Shown here piece by piece: positions 23,231 to 34,400 of a stretch of 64,000 bases of DNA (positions within the stretch are counted from its first letter, which is position 1; each line of letters opens with the position of its first letter). Source of the DNA: Lachnospiraceae bacterium XPB1003 (GTDB taxonomy: Bacteria; Bacillota; Clostridia; Lachnospirales; Lachnospiraceae); assembly GCA_900102065.1 (NCBI GenBank), contig FMVK01000011.1:48837-112836 (forward strand). The letters run 5' to 3'. Position numbers and translations under genes: made by a program. The notes beneath the pieces are model-generated. The model did no database searches. It was not told where the DNA came from and saw only the letters and a program-made list of their open reading frames with translations.

Positions 23231-23893
23231 ATGGAAGGCAATTATCGGGAGAATTCTCTTCAATATTGGGACCAAATTCATGAGGAACTGGATTATAACA
23301 GGAACTCCATTAAGGTTGATGATTGGCTGGATAGATTCGAAGATATTATAGACAGATCATCCTTACCAATACTAGATCTGGGCTGTGGAGGCGGAAATAA
23401 TACGCTTTATCTAATAGATAAGGGCAAGTCAGTAATCGCGTGTGATCAGTCAGAAAAGGCTATAGCGATGATTCAAAAAAACTTTCCGGAAATCAAAGAA
23501 ACTAAGCGTTTCAATATGTTGGATGGATTTCCGTTCCCGGATAACTCATTTGAAGTAGTGGTTGCTGATCTGTGTCTGCATTACTTTACGGAAAAGGATA
23601 CGTTAAGAATCATCTCCGAGATAGAGCGAATACTTGTGCCGAAAGGCCACTTGCTGATAAGGGTGAATTCTGTAAATGATGTGAACCATGGCGCAGGGCA
23701 AGGCGTTGAAATAGAACCTCATCTATATGAAACGGAAACAGGAACCATTAAGAGATACTTTGATGAGGCAGATATAAAAAGGTTCTTTAAGGATTACGAC
23801 ATTGAGTATTTAAAAGAGGAAACTATGAGTCGGTATAAGCTGGAGAAGAAGCTTTATCGGGTATGTGTGAGGTTTGAGAAGAAACAACATTGA
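23231..23893 (+). CDS. Class I SAM-dependent methyltransferase
   Basis: A 220-residue protein with the AdoMet-binding motif I ILDLGCGGGNNTLYL, motif II VIACDQSEKAI and the post-motif FPDNSFEVVVADLCLHYF. The domain resembles small-molecule or tellurite-resistance-like methyltransferases rather than DNA methylases: there is no (D/N)PPY motif, so it is unlikely to be a restriction partner. GAGGGA lies 8 nt before ATG 23231; 23213 is an alternative start. It lies 49 nt before the helicase gene and might be co-transcribed with it. Confidence 0.8.
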   Translation: MEGNYRENSLQYWDQIHEELDYNRNSIKVDDWLDRFEDIIDRSSLPILDLGCGGGNNTLYLIDKGKSVIACDQSEKAIAMIQKNFPEIKETKRFNMLDGFPFPDNSFEVVVADLCLHYFTEKDTLRIISEIERILVPKGHLLIRVNSVNDVNHGAGQGVEIEPHLYETETGTIKRYFDEADIKRFFKDYDIEYLKEETMSRYKLEKKLYRVCVRFEKKQH

Positions 23894-23942
23894 TCATTAA
23901 ATACGTTACAGGAATAAGGAGAAAATACTCTTGGAGGGATAG

Positions 23943-26900
23943 ATGAAACCCGGACTGTATGAGCAGATAATAAATAAGCATATTAATAGTGAACTGGAGC
24001 AGATACCTGACGAATGTAAACACCGTGAAAAAGTAGATGGAGCTGAGGCATCAAGAATTCTGGCAACTTATGTGGCAGAACTCCTGAAGCGAAAAATGGA
24101 TGTTATACGTGAGACATCAGGCGACGATAATGCTCTGCAGAACCAGATTGACTATATTAATAGTGTTATTGGGGTGGTTGATAGCGAATCTAAGGATGAG
24201 ATAAAGATCGAGGAATCCGGGGAGCAGCTTCTTGCGGTATTGAAAAGCAATGATGAAAGAATTCTGCTTGGGAAGAAAGCAAAAGATATAGTTCGTCCTC
24301 AGACATCTATGGCATATAGCAGTCTTTTTACAGGCGCTGTTAGAGAACCGCAGATGCTTGATGAATTAAAAAAGGAGATTGTATCAGCTGACAGAATAGA
24401 TATGCTGGTATCCTTTATCAAATGGAGCGGACTGAGAGAACTTATTAATGAGCTTAGGGTTTTCACCGGTAAAGGTGGAAAGCTTAGAGTCATCTGCACA
24501 TCATATATGGGAGCAACAGATGTAAAAGCGGTCGAGGAACTAAGCAGACTTACTAATACAGAGATCAAGATTTCATATGATACGAAAAGAACAAGGCTTC
24601 ACGCTAAGTCCTATATTTTCTACAGGGAAACAGGTTTCACAACTGCTTATATCGGTTCTTCGAATATGTCGAATGCAGCACTGACAAGTGGCCTTGAGTG
24701 GAACGTCAAAGCAACTGAAAAGGATATGGCTGCGACCATAGATAAGGTTGCCAGAACCTTTGATACCTACTGGAATGACAGAGAGTTTGAAACCTATGAT
24801 GACTCTCAGAAGAAAAGACTTATTCAGGCACTCAACAACGAAAAATATGTGGGGGAAGGCGAGGATAGAAAATATGTCTTTGACATCAGACCTTACTCAT
24901 ATCAGCAAGAGATCTTAGATAAGCTTAAGGCAGAACGAGAAGTTCTTGGTTACTATAGAAACTTGGTTGTAGCCGCAACCGGATGTGGAAAGACTGTAAT
25001 ATCAGCTTTTGATTATGCGAGATACTGTAAAGAAAATCCGGGTAAAACGAATAGATTGTTATTCGTTGCACATAGAGAAGAGATTCTTGAGCAAAGTATA
25101 GAGACATTTCGTGGAGTGCTTAAGGATCCCAACTTCGGCGATCTCTGGGTTGGAAGTTACAAGCCGGAATCCTTAGATCATCTATTTATTTCCATACAGA
25201 CATTGAATTCGAGAAAACTATATGAGGAATTAGATTCAGGCTACTATGATTTCGTAATAGTGGATGAGTTCCATCATGCTGCTGCACCGATTTATAAGGT
25301 GCCACTTGATACGCTTAAACCTAAGATCTTATTGGGACTTACTGCAACTCCTGAAAGAATGGATGGCGAAGATATTCTAAAATACTTCAATGGAAGAATA
25401 GCAGCTGAGATAAGACTGCCTGAAGCGATAGACAGAAAGCTTCTTTGTCCATTCCAGTATTTCGGAGTATCCGATGAGATCGATTATTCTGAGATCAAAT
25501 GGAGCAGGGGTGGATACGATAGGAGTGAGCTTAGCAACATACTTGCACTAAGCGGGAAAATAGCAGAGAGACGAGCTAAAAGTGTAATACAAAATATTGA
25601 AAAATACACGACTTCTGTGGATGCGATGAAGGCTCTTGGATTCTGTGTATCGAAAGAGCATGCGAAATTCATGTCAGAATTCTTCAACGAGCATGGAATT
25701 AAGTCCTTGGAGCTTGATTCGGATTCCGGAAAAGAAGACAGAGCTGCTGCTAAGAAAAGACTGGAAAGTGGCGAGATAAAAGTAATATTTGTTGTAGACC
25801 TGTACAACGAAGGAGTAGATATCACATCAGTTAATACTGTTCTATTCCTTAGACCGACTGAGTCATTAACTATCTTCCTGCAGCAGCTTGGAAGAGGACT
25901 TCGTCTTGATGAGAGCAAGGATTGTCTTACGGTTTTGGATTTCATTGGCCAGGCAAATAAGAAGTATAACTACGAAGAGAAGTTCGCTGCTTTATTATCA
26001 AATACAAGGAGGAGTGTAGAAGGCGAGATCAAGAAGGGCTTCGTCTCAGTTCCAAAGGGATGTTACATTCAGTTAGAGAGAAAAGCGGAAGAATATATAC
26101 TTCAGAATATTAAGAGCTCTATAGAGACAAAGAATGGAATTATTAATAAGATTGCTACATTCACAGAAGATACAGGAAAGGAATTAACCCTTAGAAACTT
26201 CCTGTCATATTACAAGATGGATCCAAGAGCTATCTACAAGAAGGATACATTCTCTAGAATGTGTGTATTTGCAAATGTTCTTGGTGAATTCGATGAACCA
26301 TTTGAGAAAGGGGCTGCATCAGCTCTTTCGAGGCTTGCCTATGTAGATTCCAGAAGACTTCTTAGATTCATATTGAGAATAATTGATAATCTTGAATCTG
26401 TTGATTTCAATACACTTACGCAAATTGAGAAGAGAATGCTTCAGATGTTCTATGTAACCTTATGGATGGATGTGATTGATTATTCTAATCCGGGTAAGGC
26501 ATATGAGTATTTTAAGGCTTTAAGTCTAAGCAAGAATCTTCTTTCTGAGATGAAGGCTCTCTTAGAATATAGATATGAGCATATTGATCTGGTTGATAAA
26601 GAGTTGGATTTTGGATTTGAGTGTCCGTTGGATCTCCATTGCACATATTCCAGAGATCAGATATTGGTTGCGCTGGATTTCATGAAGCCATCAACAGTAC
26701 GCGAAGGTATTAAGTGGCTGCCGGATAAGAAGATAGATGTAATGTTCGTCACTCTGAATAAATCGGATAAAGAGTATTCTCCAACCACTATGTACGATGA
26801 TTATGCTATAAACGAAACGCTTTTCCACTGGCAGAGCCAGAGCACGACCAATGCAGAATCTCCGACAGGGCAGAGATATATTCATCATAGAGAACAGGGC

Positions 26901-27089
26901 AGCAAGTTGCTCTTATGTGTCAGAGATTCAAAGAAGGATGCATGGGGGAACACACCTTCGTATAGCATACTTGGGTTTGTTAACTATGTTCAACATACGG
27001 GTAGCAGACCGATGAGTATTACCTGGAGTCTGGAAGATGAAATACCTGCCAAGTATATTAAGCAGGTAAGAAAGCTGGTTGTGAGCTAG
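23943..27089 (+). CDS. PLD-DEAD-helicase-DUF3427 protein
   Basis: A 1,048-residue superfamily 2 enzyme. Order: N-terminal helical region; a phospholipase-D nuclease domain with LHAKSYIF (His220, Lys222) and GSSNMSNAAL (238-); helicase with Walker A ATGCGKT (Lys350), DEFH box (441-444), LGLTATPERMDG and motif VI QQLGRGLRLDES; and a C-terminal DUF3427 region (from about 700) containing the late TFSRMCVFANVLGEFDEP segment. Proteins of this architecture act as DNA translocase-nucleases and cluster with restriction and defence genes; the activity is inferred. GGAGGGAT precedes ATG 23943. The HNH gene begins 6 nt after the stop, so the two are coupled. Confidence 0.85.
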   Translation: MKPGLYEQIINKHINSELEQIPDECKHREKVDGAEASRILATYVAELLKRKMDVIRETSGDDNALQNQIDYINSVIGVVDSESKDEIKIEESGEQLLAVLKSNDERILLGKKAKDIVRPQTSMAYSSLFTGAVREPQMLDELKKEIVSADRIDMLVSFIKWSGLRELINELRVFTGKGGKLRVICTSYMGATDVKAVEELSRLTNTEIKISYDTKRTRLHAKSYIFYRETGFTTAYIGSSNMSNAALTSGLEWNVKATEKDMAATIDKVARTFDTYWNDREFETYDDSQKKRLIQALNNEKYVGEGEDRKYVFDIRPYSYQQEILDKLKAEREVLGYYRNLVVAATGCGKTVISAFDYARYCKENPGKTNRLLFVAHREEILEQSIETFRGVLKDPNFGDLWVGSYKPESLDHLFISIQTLNSRKLYEELDSGYYDFVIVDEFHHAAAPIYKVPLDTLKPKILLGLTATPERMDGEDILKYFNGRIAAEIRLPEAIDRKLLCPFQYFGVSDEIDYSEIKWSRGGYDRSELSNILALSGKIAERRAKSVIQNIEKYTTSVDAMKALGFCVSKEHAKFMSEFFNEHGIKSLELDSDSGKEDRAAAKKRLESGEIKVIFVVDLYNEGVDITSVNTVLFLRPTESLTIFLQQLGRGLRLDESKDCLTVLDFIGQANKKYNYEEKFAALLSNTRRSVEGEIKKGFVSVPKGCYIQLERKAEEYILQNIKSSIETKNGIINKIATFTEDTGKELTLRNFLSYYKMDPRAIYKKDTFSRMCVFANVLGEFDEPFEKGAASALSRLAYVDSRRLLRFILRIIDNLESVDFNTLTQIEKRMLQMFYVTLWMDVIDYSNPGKAYEYFKALSLSKNLLSEMKALLEYRYEHIDLVDKELDFGFECPLDLHCTYSRDQILVALDFMKPSTVREGIKWLPDKKIDVMFVTLNKSDKEYSPTTMYDDYAINETLFHWQSQSTTNAESPTGQRYIHHREQGSKLLLCVRDSKKDAWGNTPSYSILGFVNYVQHTGSRPMSITWSLEDEIPAKYIKQVRKLVVS

Positions 27090-27095
27090 GAAATT

Positions 27096-28199
27096 ATGCA
27101 GTTACCTTATTCTGAAGAACTGAATATAGAATACCTTGGACGCTTATTTGATAATACAAGTGAGTGTTATAAGTTCTTCTGGTTCAAAGCAATTCTGGCG
27201 AAGGTGACGGCTGGTAAGTATGAACTCACATACGAGGAATTGGTTGATGAGATGATCTCGGACGCATGGTATATGGTTACCGAGTATCGTCTTAATCTTG
27301 GGCCAAAGGATACTTTGGAAAATCTTGTAGATCTGATAAAACAAAAATTTCCGGAACTAAAGTCCAGCGAGAAGAAATCTGCCATAATAGATTTTTTGCG
27401 AGATACAAAAGATAAGGAGATCATAGATAAGAAGAGGACTCTTACAAGAAATGTGCCTTATCGACTTCAAGCGCCATTCTTTGAGTTGCTTAAGGGTGAC
27501 GCGTGGAATGTAGGAGAAAATGAACTGATTTCGCTTATAAATCAGGAAAGTAGACTTCTGTATTATTTTACAGCCTTAAATGGCTTATCTACAAAGATAA
27601 TCATTCAAGAAGATTGGATCAGATATATCAACAAGAATCAGGAGATTATCCGTGGATGGCTTGAATACAATATGATTCGTTACCTACAGAGAAGGAATCC
27701 AAGCGTACCAGGAATAGCTGATAAACTGTATCCACCTCAAGAACGTAAACTTGAAAAGGTTAAGAAATATTGGAAATTGTTAGCCACAATAGAACCTATT
27801 CGAGAAATATATAGTGATTTATTGATAACCGAAAAAGATATTTCCATCGATCATTTTGTCCCTTGGTCTTATGTTGCGCATGATGAAATGTGGAATCTTA
27901 GCCCGACGACCAAGAGCATAAATAGTGCCAAGAGTAATAATCTACCGGATTGGGATACGTACTTCGAGAAATTAGCTAAGCTTGAGTATCAGTCATATCA
28001 AATGATCTGGAAATATGAGACAGTCCATAAAGAATTTGAAAAATGTGCAAAAGAGCATGTTAACAATGATGATATCCGTTTCAGAATCTATAGAGAGGGT
28101 GTGGATTACTCTGAGTTTTCGGGTGAACTGAAATCAGTGTTGCTGCCGGTATATCAATCTGCAGAGAATTGTGGGTTTGGAAGGTGGGAATACAAATGA
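27096..28199 (+). CDS. HNH endonuclease domain protein, partner of the DUF3427 helicase
   Basis: A 367-residue protein. The HNH core is DISIDHFVPWSYVAHDEMWN, then LSPTTKSINSAKSNNLPDW (His253, Asn267, Asn276, Lys279), the beta-beta-alpha-metal layout of HNH nucleases in which a second conserved DHF-x-P-x-S segment precedes N-L-x-P. The N-terminal 240 residues are helical and unrecognised, and include RNVPYRLQAPFFELL. It would nick or cut DNA. It starts 6 nt after the helicase stop without its own strong ribosome binding site. The pair lacks an associated DNA methylase, so self-protection must work in another way. Confidence 0.8.
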   Translation: MQLPYSEELNIEYLGRLFDNTSECYKFFWFKAILAKVTAGKYELTYEELVDEMISDAWYMVTEYRLNLGPKDTLENLVDLIKQKFPELKSSEKKSAIIDFLRDTKDKEIIDKKRTLTRNVPYRLQAPFFELLKGDAWNVGENELISLINQESRLLYYFTALNGLSTKIIIQEDWIRYINKNQEIIRGWLEYNMIRYLQRRNPSVPGIADKLYPPQERKLEKVKKYWKLLATIEPIREIYSDLLITEKDISIDHFVPWSYVAHDEMWNLSPTTKSINSAKSNNLPDWDTYFEKLAKLEYQSYQMIWKYETVHKEFEKCAKEHVNNDDIRFRIYREGVDYSEFSGELKSVLLPVYQSAENCGFGRWEYK

Positions 28200-28463
28200 T
28201 TTTGATCATGAAGGGATTGACTAATTGGTTTGTGATACGATTCTCGAAATTATAGTTGCCAATAGTTAAGTATGTGGAATAGTTAAGTATTAAGTGCAAT
28301 ATGGTTACGTTGAAACCGGGCTTTGATAATATTTGGGACTAATGCTGGACACAGATAATCATATTAAAAGAAGATTGTTGATGGCCAAAATGATTAAATC
28401 CTATTACGAGAATTTAAAATAGTAAAAAGGTAATTCGGATTCGCCGAAGGTTTAATAAAACAG

Positions 28464-31400
28464 ATGAATCATACAATTATAGAAAAGAATAATGATACAC
28501 TACAAAACTATAGTCCAAGGCATTATTACCGAAATGATAAAGAGGCCTATTACAGATGGTTGAAAAATACTAAGGGGATAGAAGACCATCTTGCAAAAAG
28601 TTATGTTTTAGCAATAAAAAAATCAGAAGATTATGCAAAGACGAATATTTCGGAGGAACTTAGGCTTTATACATCTGACAAAGAGCTGGTCAGAAAAACA
28701 GTCGCTGAATTATTGGAGGATTCTGGCTATGAAGAGCTTAATGAACATCATTATGATAGCTATGTAATATCAATTAAGCTCTATCTTGAATATATGAATG
28801 TTGAGGCAGATAGGAACCTTGAAGAAAAAAATAATCCGGAAAAAGCAGATACTGGCATGACTCAATATGATCAGAAATTACTGTTTAAAGATGATGTGAC
28901 CTCTTATGAAGAAGGATATTTTAATGTTTATATAACTGAATGTGGATATGAAGCTGATGTTTCAGATGAATTGTTGCTTTCTGGGGCGCAAAAATCTTTT
29001 TTTGACCTTTTTGAAAAGGACAAAAGAAGGTTTCTGTATGAGCTGTCATTTTTAGAAGTAACAGAAGAGTCGCCTTCGGTAGACTTTCTCCATAATTTAG
29101 CAGGAAGATTTTTAAAACGCATAGTTGAGTCTGAAGGAATAAACTTTAGAGAAATAACTGTAGAACCAATTACGCAAAGTGAGTTAGATGAGCTATTAGC
29201 GACTGTTCCGTTTATTGCCGGAAAAGAATTTGTTACAAATCAATGGATTAGAAATCAGGCAGATATTTATTATGAGTATTACATAAGTGAAGCATCTGCT
29301 TTTGATGGCTCGCAGAGAGAATTCCTTGCAACGAAGGGGATTACTGTTTTTATACCTTCAAGAATATACTTTCATTTGGTTGAGAATAAGGATAGAGATG
29401 AGTATCCGTTTGCATTTATGGCATCTTACACAAAATCAAAGGAGGGTAAAATTGTCCATTATCCTTTGAAAAATGCTATCCGGGAATTTAAGAATAATTA
29501 TGTGGAATTAAACCGATTAATTGAAGGGATTACATTAGCTTCGAAAGAAAGCCTTTTCGTCGCAAAGTATATGGAAAGCGGGGACATTTATTTCCCGATA
29601 AAAATGGGTGAGAGAGAGGCGTATGAGTTTCTAAAGGATGTTCCTGTTTTTGAAAAATGTGGTATCGTTTGCAGAATTCCCAAATGGTCTAGAGAAAATG
29701 ATTCAACCATAAGGATCGATATAGCAGAAAAGAAAGAGCTTTCAAGTGGGTATTTTAATCAATTAGTATTAAATGGCTTTACTCCAAAACTTATTTATCA
29801 TGGATTTGAGATTACAGCAGAAGAAGCAAGACAGCTTTTGCAAAGAAGTGAAGGTCTTGAGATCATTAAGGGAAGATGGATTGAGAATAATCATAATGAT
29901 CTTGTTAAACTATTAGAAGAATATGAAGATTTGTCTGCTGATGGCACAACTCTTCTTGAATTATTAAAAATCAAGGCGGGTATAGGAAAACGAGTTAACG
30001 ATGAAGCTCCGAATATTGAATTTTCGAGAAGTGATTGGATTAATCTATTAATAGGTAAAACATATGATGATGTTAGGGACGGTTATGTAGCAAATCACCT
30101 AGATGGTATTCTTAGGCCATACCAGAAGGATGCTTTTTCATGGTTATGGGGAATGTCAAGGCTTGGCTTTGGAGTGTGTCTTGCCGATGATATGGGCTTG
30201 GGCAAAACTATAGAAGTGCTATCGTTCCTTTCGAAATTTAGAGAAGAAAAACCAGATGGTCATGTTCTGATTATTGTTCCGGTAACGCTAATTGCGAACT
30301 GGAAGTCTGAAGTTGGTAAGTTTACGCCTGACATGGATATCTATGTGTTGAGAGGCAATAACGTTCCAAAAGAAGGAAAATACGGCGGATTTATAACTAT
30401 ATCAACATATCAAACAGTATCGAACTCTCAGTATGTGACTCAGATGAAATGGGATGTTGTGATTTTGGATGAGGCGCAGGCAATAAAGAACTACTATACT
30501 TCTCAAACAAGGAAGATTAAGAGCCTCAAATCTGATATGCGTATCGCAATGACTGGTACACCGATCGAAAACAACGTTATGGAGTTGTGGTCGATATTTG
30601 ATTTTCTGAATCCTGGATTATTGGGCAGTAGAGAAGAATTTAAAGCAGTGTACAAGCAGGAAAATGCTCATAAAAGGATTAAGGGTTTAATACAGCCATT
30701 TGTTTTACGAAGGGTAAAAACTGACAAGAGTATTATTTCTGATTTGCCAGATAAGAATGAGATAGATGTTTCAATTAATCTGACAAAAGAGCAGATTGTA
30801 TTATATCGTAAGGCAGTTGATAACATGAATTCTGCTATTTCAAGGACAAAGACTAATCAGGAACGACAGATTATTGTTCTTTCATCTGTAATGAAATTAA
30901 AGCAGATTTGCAATCATCCAAGCCAGTATTACGGACGGGATTTCTATGAACCGGAAGCCAGTGGAAAATTCATTGTATTAAAAGATATATGTGAAACAGT
31001 TTATGATAAGCGTGAGAAAGTATTAGTGTTTACTCAGTTTAGGGAAATAATACCGGCACTTGATGAGTTGCTGAAGTCGATTTTTAAGAAAAAAGGAGCG
31101 ACTATTGATGGGTCTACCTCAATGAAGAAACGTGAAGAATATGTGAATTCGTTTCAAACTGGAGAATGCCCATATATGATTTTATCTTTAAAGACAGCTG
31201 GCGTTGGCCTAAATTTAACAGCTGCAACTAATGTAATACATTTTGATCGATGGTGGAATCCTGCAGTAGAGAATCAAGCTACTGACAGAGCATATCGAAT
31301 TGGTCAAAAACATAATGTTAATGTTTTTAAATTTATTTCGGCGAATACTATTGAAGAAGTTATTGATAATATGCTTAAGAATAAACAGTCCTTAGCGGAT

Positions 31401-31496
31401 ATGTATGTAAATGATATTGATACCAATGTCCTTTTGAAGCTTTCACCAGAGGAGTTAAAGAAAGCGGTTGCTTATGGAGGGGAATTGGATGAGTAA
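28464..31496 (+). CDS. SNF2-family DEAD/DEAH helicase
   Basis: A 1,010-residue protein. The C-terminal SNF2 engine (about 550-990) has ADDMGLGKT (Lys581), DEAQ box (669-672), AMTGTPIENNVMELWSIFDF, and motifs V/VI FDRWWNPAVENQATDRAYRI. It should be a dsDNA translocase. The N-terminal 540 residues have no motif I recognise; they include a long region found in clostridial SNF2 proteins that pair with SWIM proteins. ATG 28464 has no strong ribosome binding site. The last codons overlap the start of the SWIM/LRR gene by 8 nt, so both proteins are made together. Confidence 0.9.
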   Translation: MNHTIIEKNNDTLQNYSPRHYYRNDKEAYYRWLKNTKGIEDHLAKSYVLAIKKSEDYAKTNISEELRLYTSDKELVRKTVAELLEDSGYEELNEHHYDSYVISIKLYLEYMNVEADRNLEEKNNPEKADTGMTQYDQKLLFKDDVTSYEEGYFNVYITECGYEADVSDELLLSGAQKSFFDLFEKDKRRFLYELSFLEVTEESPSVDFLHNLAGRFLKRIVESEGINFREITVEPITQSELDELLATVPFIAGKEFVTNQWIRNQADIYYEYYISEASAFDGSQREFLATKGITVFIPSRIYFHLVENKDRDEYPFAFMASYTKSKEGKIVHYPLKNAIREFKNNYVELNRLIEGITLASKESLFVAKYMESGDIYFPIKMGEREAYEFLKDVPVFEKCGIVCRIPKWSRENDSTIRIDIAEKKELSSGYFNQLVLNGFTPKLIYHGFEITAEEARQLLQRSEGLEIIKGRWIENNHNDLVKLLEEYEDLSADGTTLLELLKIKAGIGKRVNDEAPNIEFSRSDWINLLIGKTYDDVRDGYVANHLDGILRPYQKDAFSWLWGMSRLGFGVCLADDMGLGKTIEVLSFLSKFREEKPDGHVLIIVPVTLIANWKSEVGKFTPDMDIYVLRGNNVPKEGKYGGFITISTYQTVSNSQYVTQMKWDVVILDEAQAIKNYYTSQTRKIKSLKSDMRIAMTGTPIENNVMELWSIFDFLNPGLLGSREEFKAVYKQENAHKRIKGLIQPFVLRRVKTDKSIISDLPDKNEIDVSINLTKEQIVLYRKAVDNMNSAISRTKTNQERQIIVLSSVMKLKQICNHPSQYYGRDFYEPEASGKFIVLKDICETVYDKREKVLVFTQFREIIPALDELLKSIFKKKGATIDGSTSMKKREEYVNSFQTGECPYMILSLKTAGVGLNLTAATNVIHFDRWWNPAVENQATDRAYRIGQKHNVNVFKFISANTIEEVIDNMLKNKQSLADMYVNDIDTNVLLKLSPEELKKAVAYGGELDE

Positions 31497-34400
31497 GTTT
31501 ATTGTTAATTTACATTCTAAGACTATATCGAACGAATGGTGGGGACAACAGTGGTGTCAAAATATAGAATTATATGCTGATTCTCTAAGCAGATTGGAAC
31601 GAGGAAGAACCTATATAAGAAAAGGTGCTGTTCAAGAAATTGAAATAGAAGGCGGGCACATATTGGCATACGTGCAAGGAACTAGACCACAACCATATCG
31701 TGTTGATATACGTATCAAACCAGCTGGCGACCTGCTAATTACAAATTTTCAAAATAAGCTGATCGACATTGGACAATTAAAGGATGGATTCGTCCCTGAG
31801 AGTTTTTGCGACCTTTTTTCGGCAGAAAAAGGTCTTTTTCCTTCGCCGAAGGAAATGAGTTTTTCCTGTAGTTGTCCGGATAATGCGGCGATGTGTAAGC
31901 ATATTGGTGCTGTGTTATATGCGGTAGGAAGTATTCTTGATAAGGAACCGATAGTTCTCTTTAAATTGCGCGGAATCGATGTTGATAAGTATCTTGATAA
32001 GAAAATGATATCATTATCAAACGATATTCTTAAGGAAATACATGATCACAGAAAGGAAGATCGAATAATAGATGACAATCTTATTTCATCAGTATTTGGA
32101 GTCGACATAGAGACGGAAAATGATGACGACGGTTATCTTTTCCAACAGGATAATAATTCTATTGAAAAAAATAGCGTTAGGATAATCGATATTAGTAAAA
32201 AACTGAAGAGTAGGGAATCATCTATAACGAAAGCTCCTGTTAAAAGAAAGATAAAAACTTTGCCAGGGTATGTGATTCGTCAATACGATATGGAGGGTAA
32301 TTATCTTCGTGAATACAAAACATACGAAGATGCTGAGACTGAAACAAATATAGGCGTTCGTAATATAAAGCGTGCTGTATCCGGCGAGAAGAAGAGTGCT
32401 GGTGGTTATAAATGGAGTAAAGTGATTGAAGATGACTATGAGACTAAAATTGATGAGAATCCCGACTCAAGAGAGCTGGGACTTGAGGAGCACCATAAAG
32501 ACACTGAATTACCAGTTGAAAAGGATTTCCTTATTGAAGATACTGAAAGAAGTTTAGATGAAATATATGAGCGTGAGTTTGAACCTGCAAATTCAAAGAT
32601 TAATGATGCAGAGAATGATACAAGAACTAAAAATGGTTTGAGTATACGAGATGAAATTCTCGTGGAATATAACGGAAGTGAGGAATATGTTGTTATTCCT
32701 GATGCGGTTAAAGTAATTGGACGAGAGGCATTTTATGGCAATAAAACTATTAAAGCGGTAATTCTTCCAACCGGAATAACGATTGAAGATGGCGCTTTTA
32801 TGAATTGCAGTAATCTTGAAGTTTTAGCTGATGGGGAAGAAGCACTTACGCTGGGACGACTTGGGGAAGGAGCTTTCTGGGGATGTGAGAAATTAAGATC
32901 ATACATCAAGTTGATAGATTTGGAGGTACCAGCATACGCGTTTTACAATTGTAAAGAATTAGAGTGTGTAGATATTTCTGATGGAGCGACTATACATACT
33001 AACGCATTTGAGGAGTGCGGAAAGCTAATAAATATATGTGGCGATCGAAGTGTTTTTGTTGCTGGAATATTAGAAGATGGAGTTTTCTGGGGATGTAAGA
33101 AATTAAGATCGAACATAAAGTTGACAGATCTGGAGGTGCCGGCATATGCATTTTACTATTGTAAAGAAATAGAATGTGTAGAAATTCCTGATGGGGCGAA
33201 TATACATACTAATGCATTTGAGGAGTGTGGAAAGCTAATAAATATATGTGGCGATCGAAGTGCTTTTGTTGCGGGAAAATTAGAAGATGGAGTTTTCTGG
33301 GGATGTAAGAAATTAAGATCGAATATAAAGTTGACAGATCTGGAGGTGCCGGCATATGCATTTTACTATTGTAAAGAAATAGAATGTGTAGATATTCCTG
33401 ATGGGGCGAATATACATACTAATGCATTTGAGGAGTGTGGAAAGCTAATAAATATATGTGGCGATCGAAGTGCTTTTGTTGCGGGAAAATTAGAAGATGG
33501 AGTTTTCTGGGGATGCGTAAAATTAAGATCGGACATCATTTTGACAGATCTGGAGGTGCCGGCATACGCATTTGACAATTGCAAAGAAATAGAAAGTATT
33601 GAAGTTCCTGATGGCGCTAATATACAAATTAGTGCATTCGAGAATTGTGTGAAATTAAAATCTATATGCGGTAATCGCTCGCTTTTTGTTGCAGGGGGAT
33701 TAGAAGGAAGTGCATTTTCAGGATGTAGGGAATTAGCTATTGCCATAAAAACTACAGAGAAGATTGTTCGAAATTATGTATTTTATGATTGCCAAAGATT
33801 AGAAAAGGTGATAGTGCCTTCAGATGTTAAAATTGAAGAGTATGCTTTTGATTTAAGTTACGCTAAACCTTTAACATTAATTGGTGAAGAAAATGAGGAT
33901 GTAGTATCTGAAAACTCGTTAGAATCATTAAATTATTTGGTTGAAGATTCAATAATTGATTCGGATGAAGTATATATGAACAAAATAAATCCGATTAAAG
34001 AAATACAGACGAATAAAGATACTGAAGAAGATGATACAAGGACTGAAAATGGTCTTGTTATACGTGGAAAAGTTCTTGTTGAGTATAATGGTGATGAAGA
34101 TATTGTTGTTATTCCTAATTATGTTAAAGTAATTGGACGAGAGGCATTTTGTGGTAATAATACTATTAAATCGGTAATTCTACCTAATGGTGTTATGATT
34201 GAAGAAGATGCGTTTATGGATTGCTCAAATCTTGAAGAAGTTACTGAGAGGGAAAATGTACTTACTATTGATAGTCTTGAAGAAGGAGCTTTTTGGGGAT
34301 GCAAGAAATTAAAAACAAATTTTAGAGTGTTAGATCGACAAATTCCAGCAAATGGATTTGGCTACTGTAAAAAAATAGAAAGTATCGAAATACCAGATGG

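Noticed and set aside
23231..23893. DNA-modification methylase for the adjacent helicase-nuclease pair
   Set aside because: No (D/N)PPY-type or cytosine-methylase PC motif; the pattern is that of a small-molecule methyltransferase.
28342..28422. 26-codon ORF between the HNH and SNF2 genes
   Set aside because: Begins ATG and ends TAG but has no ribosome binding site or recognisable pattern; too little evidence.
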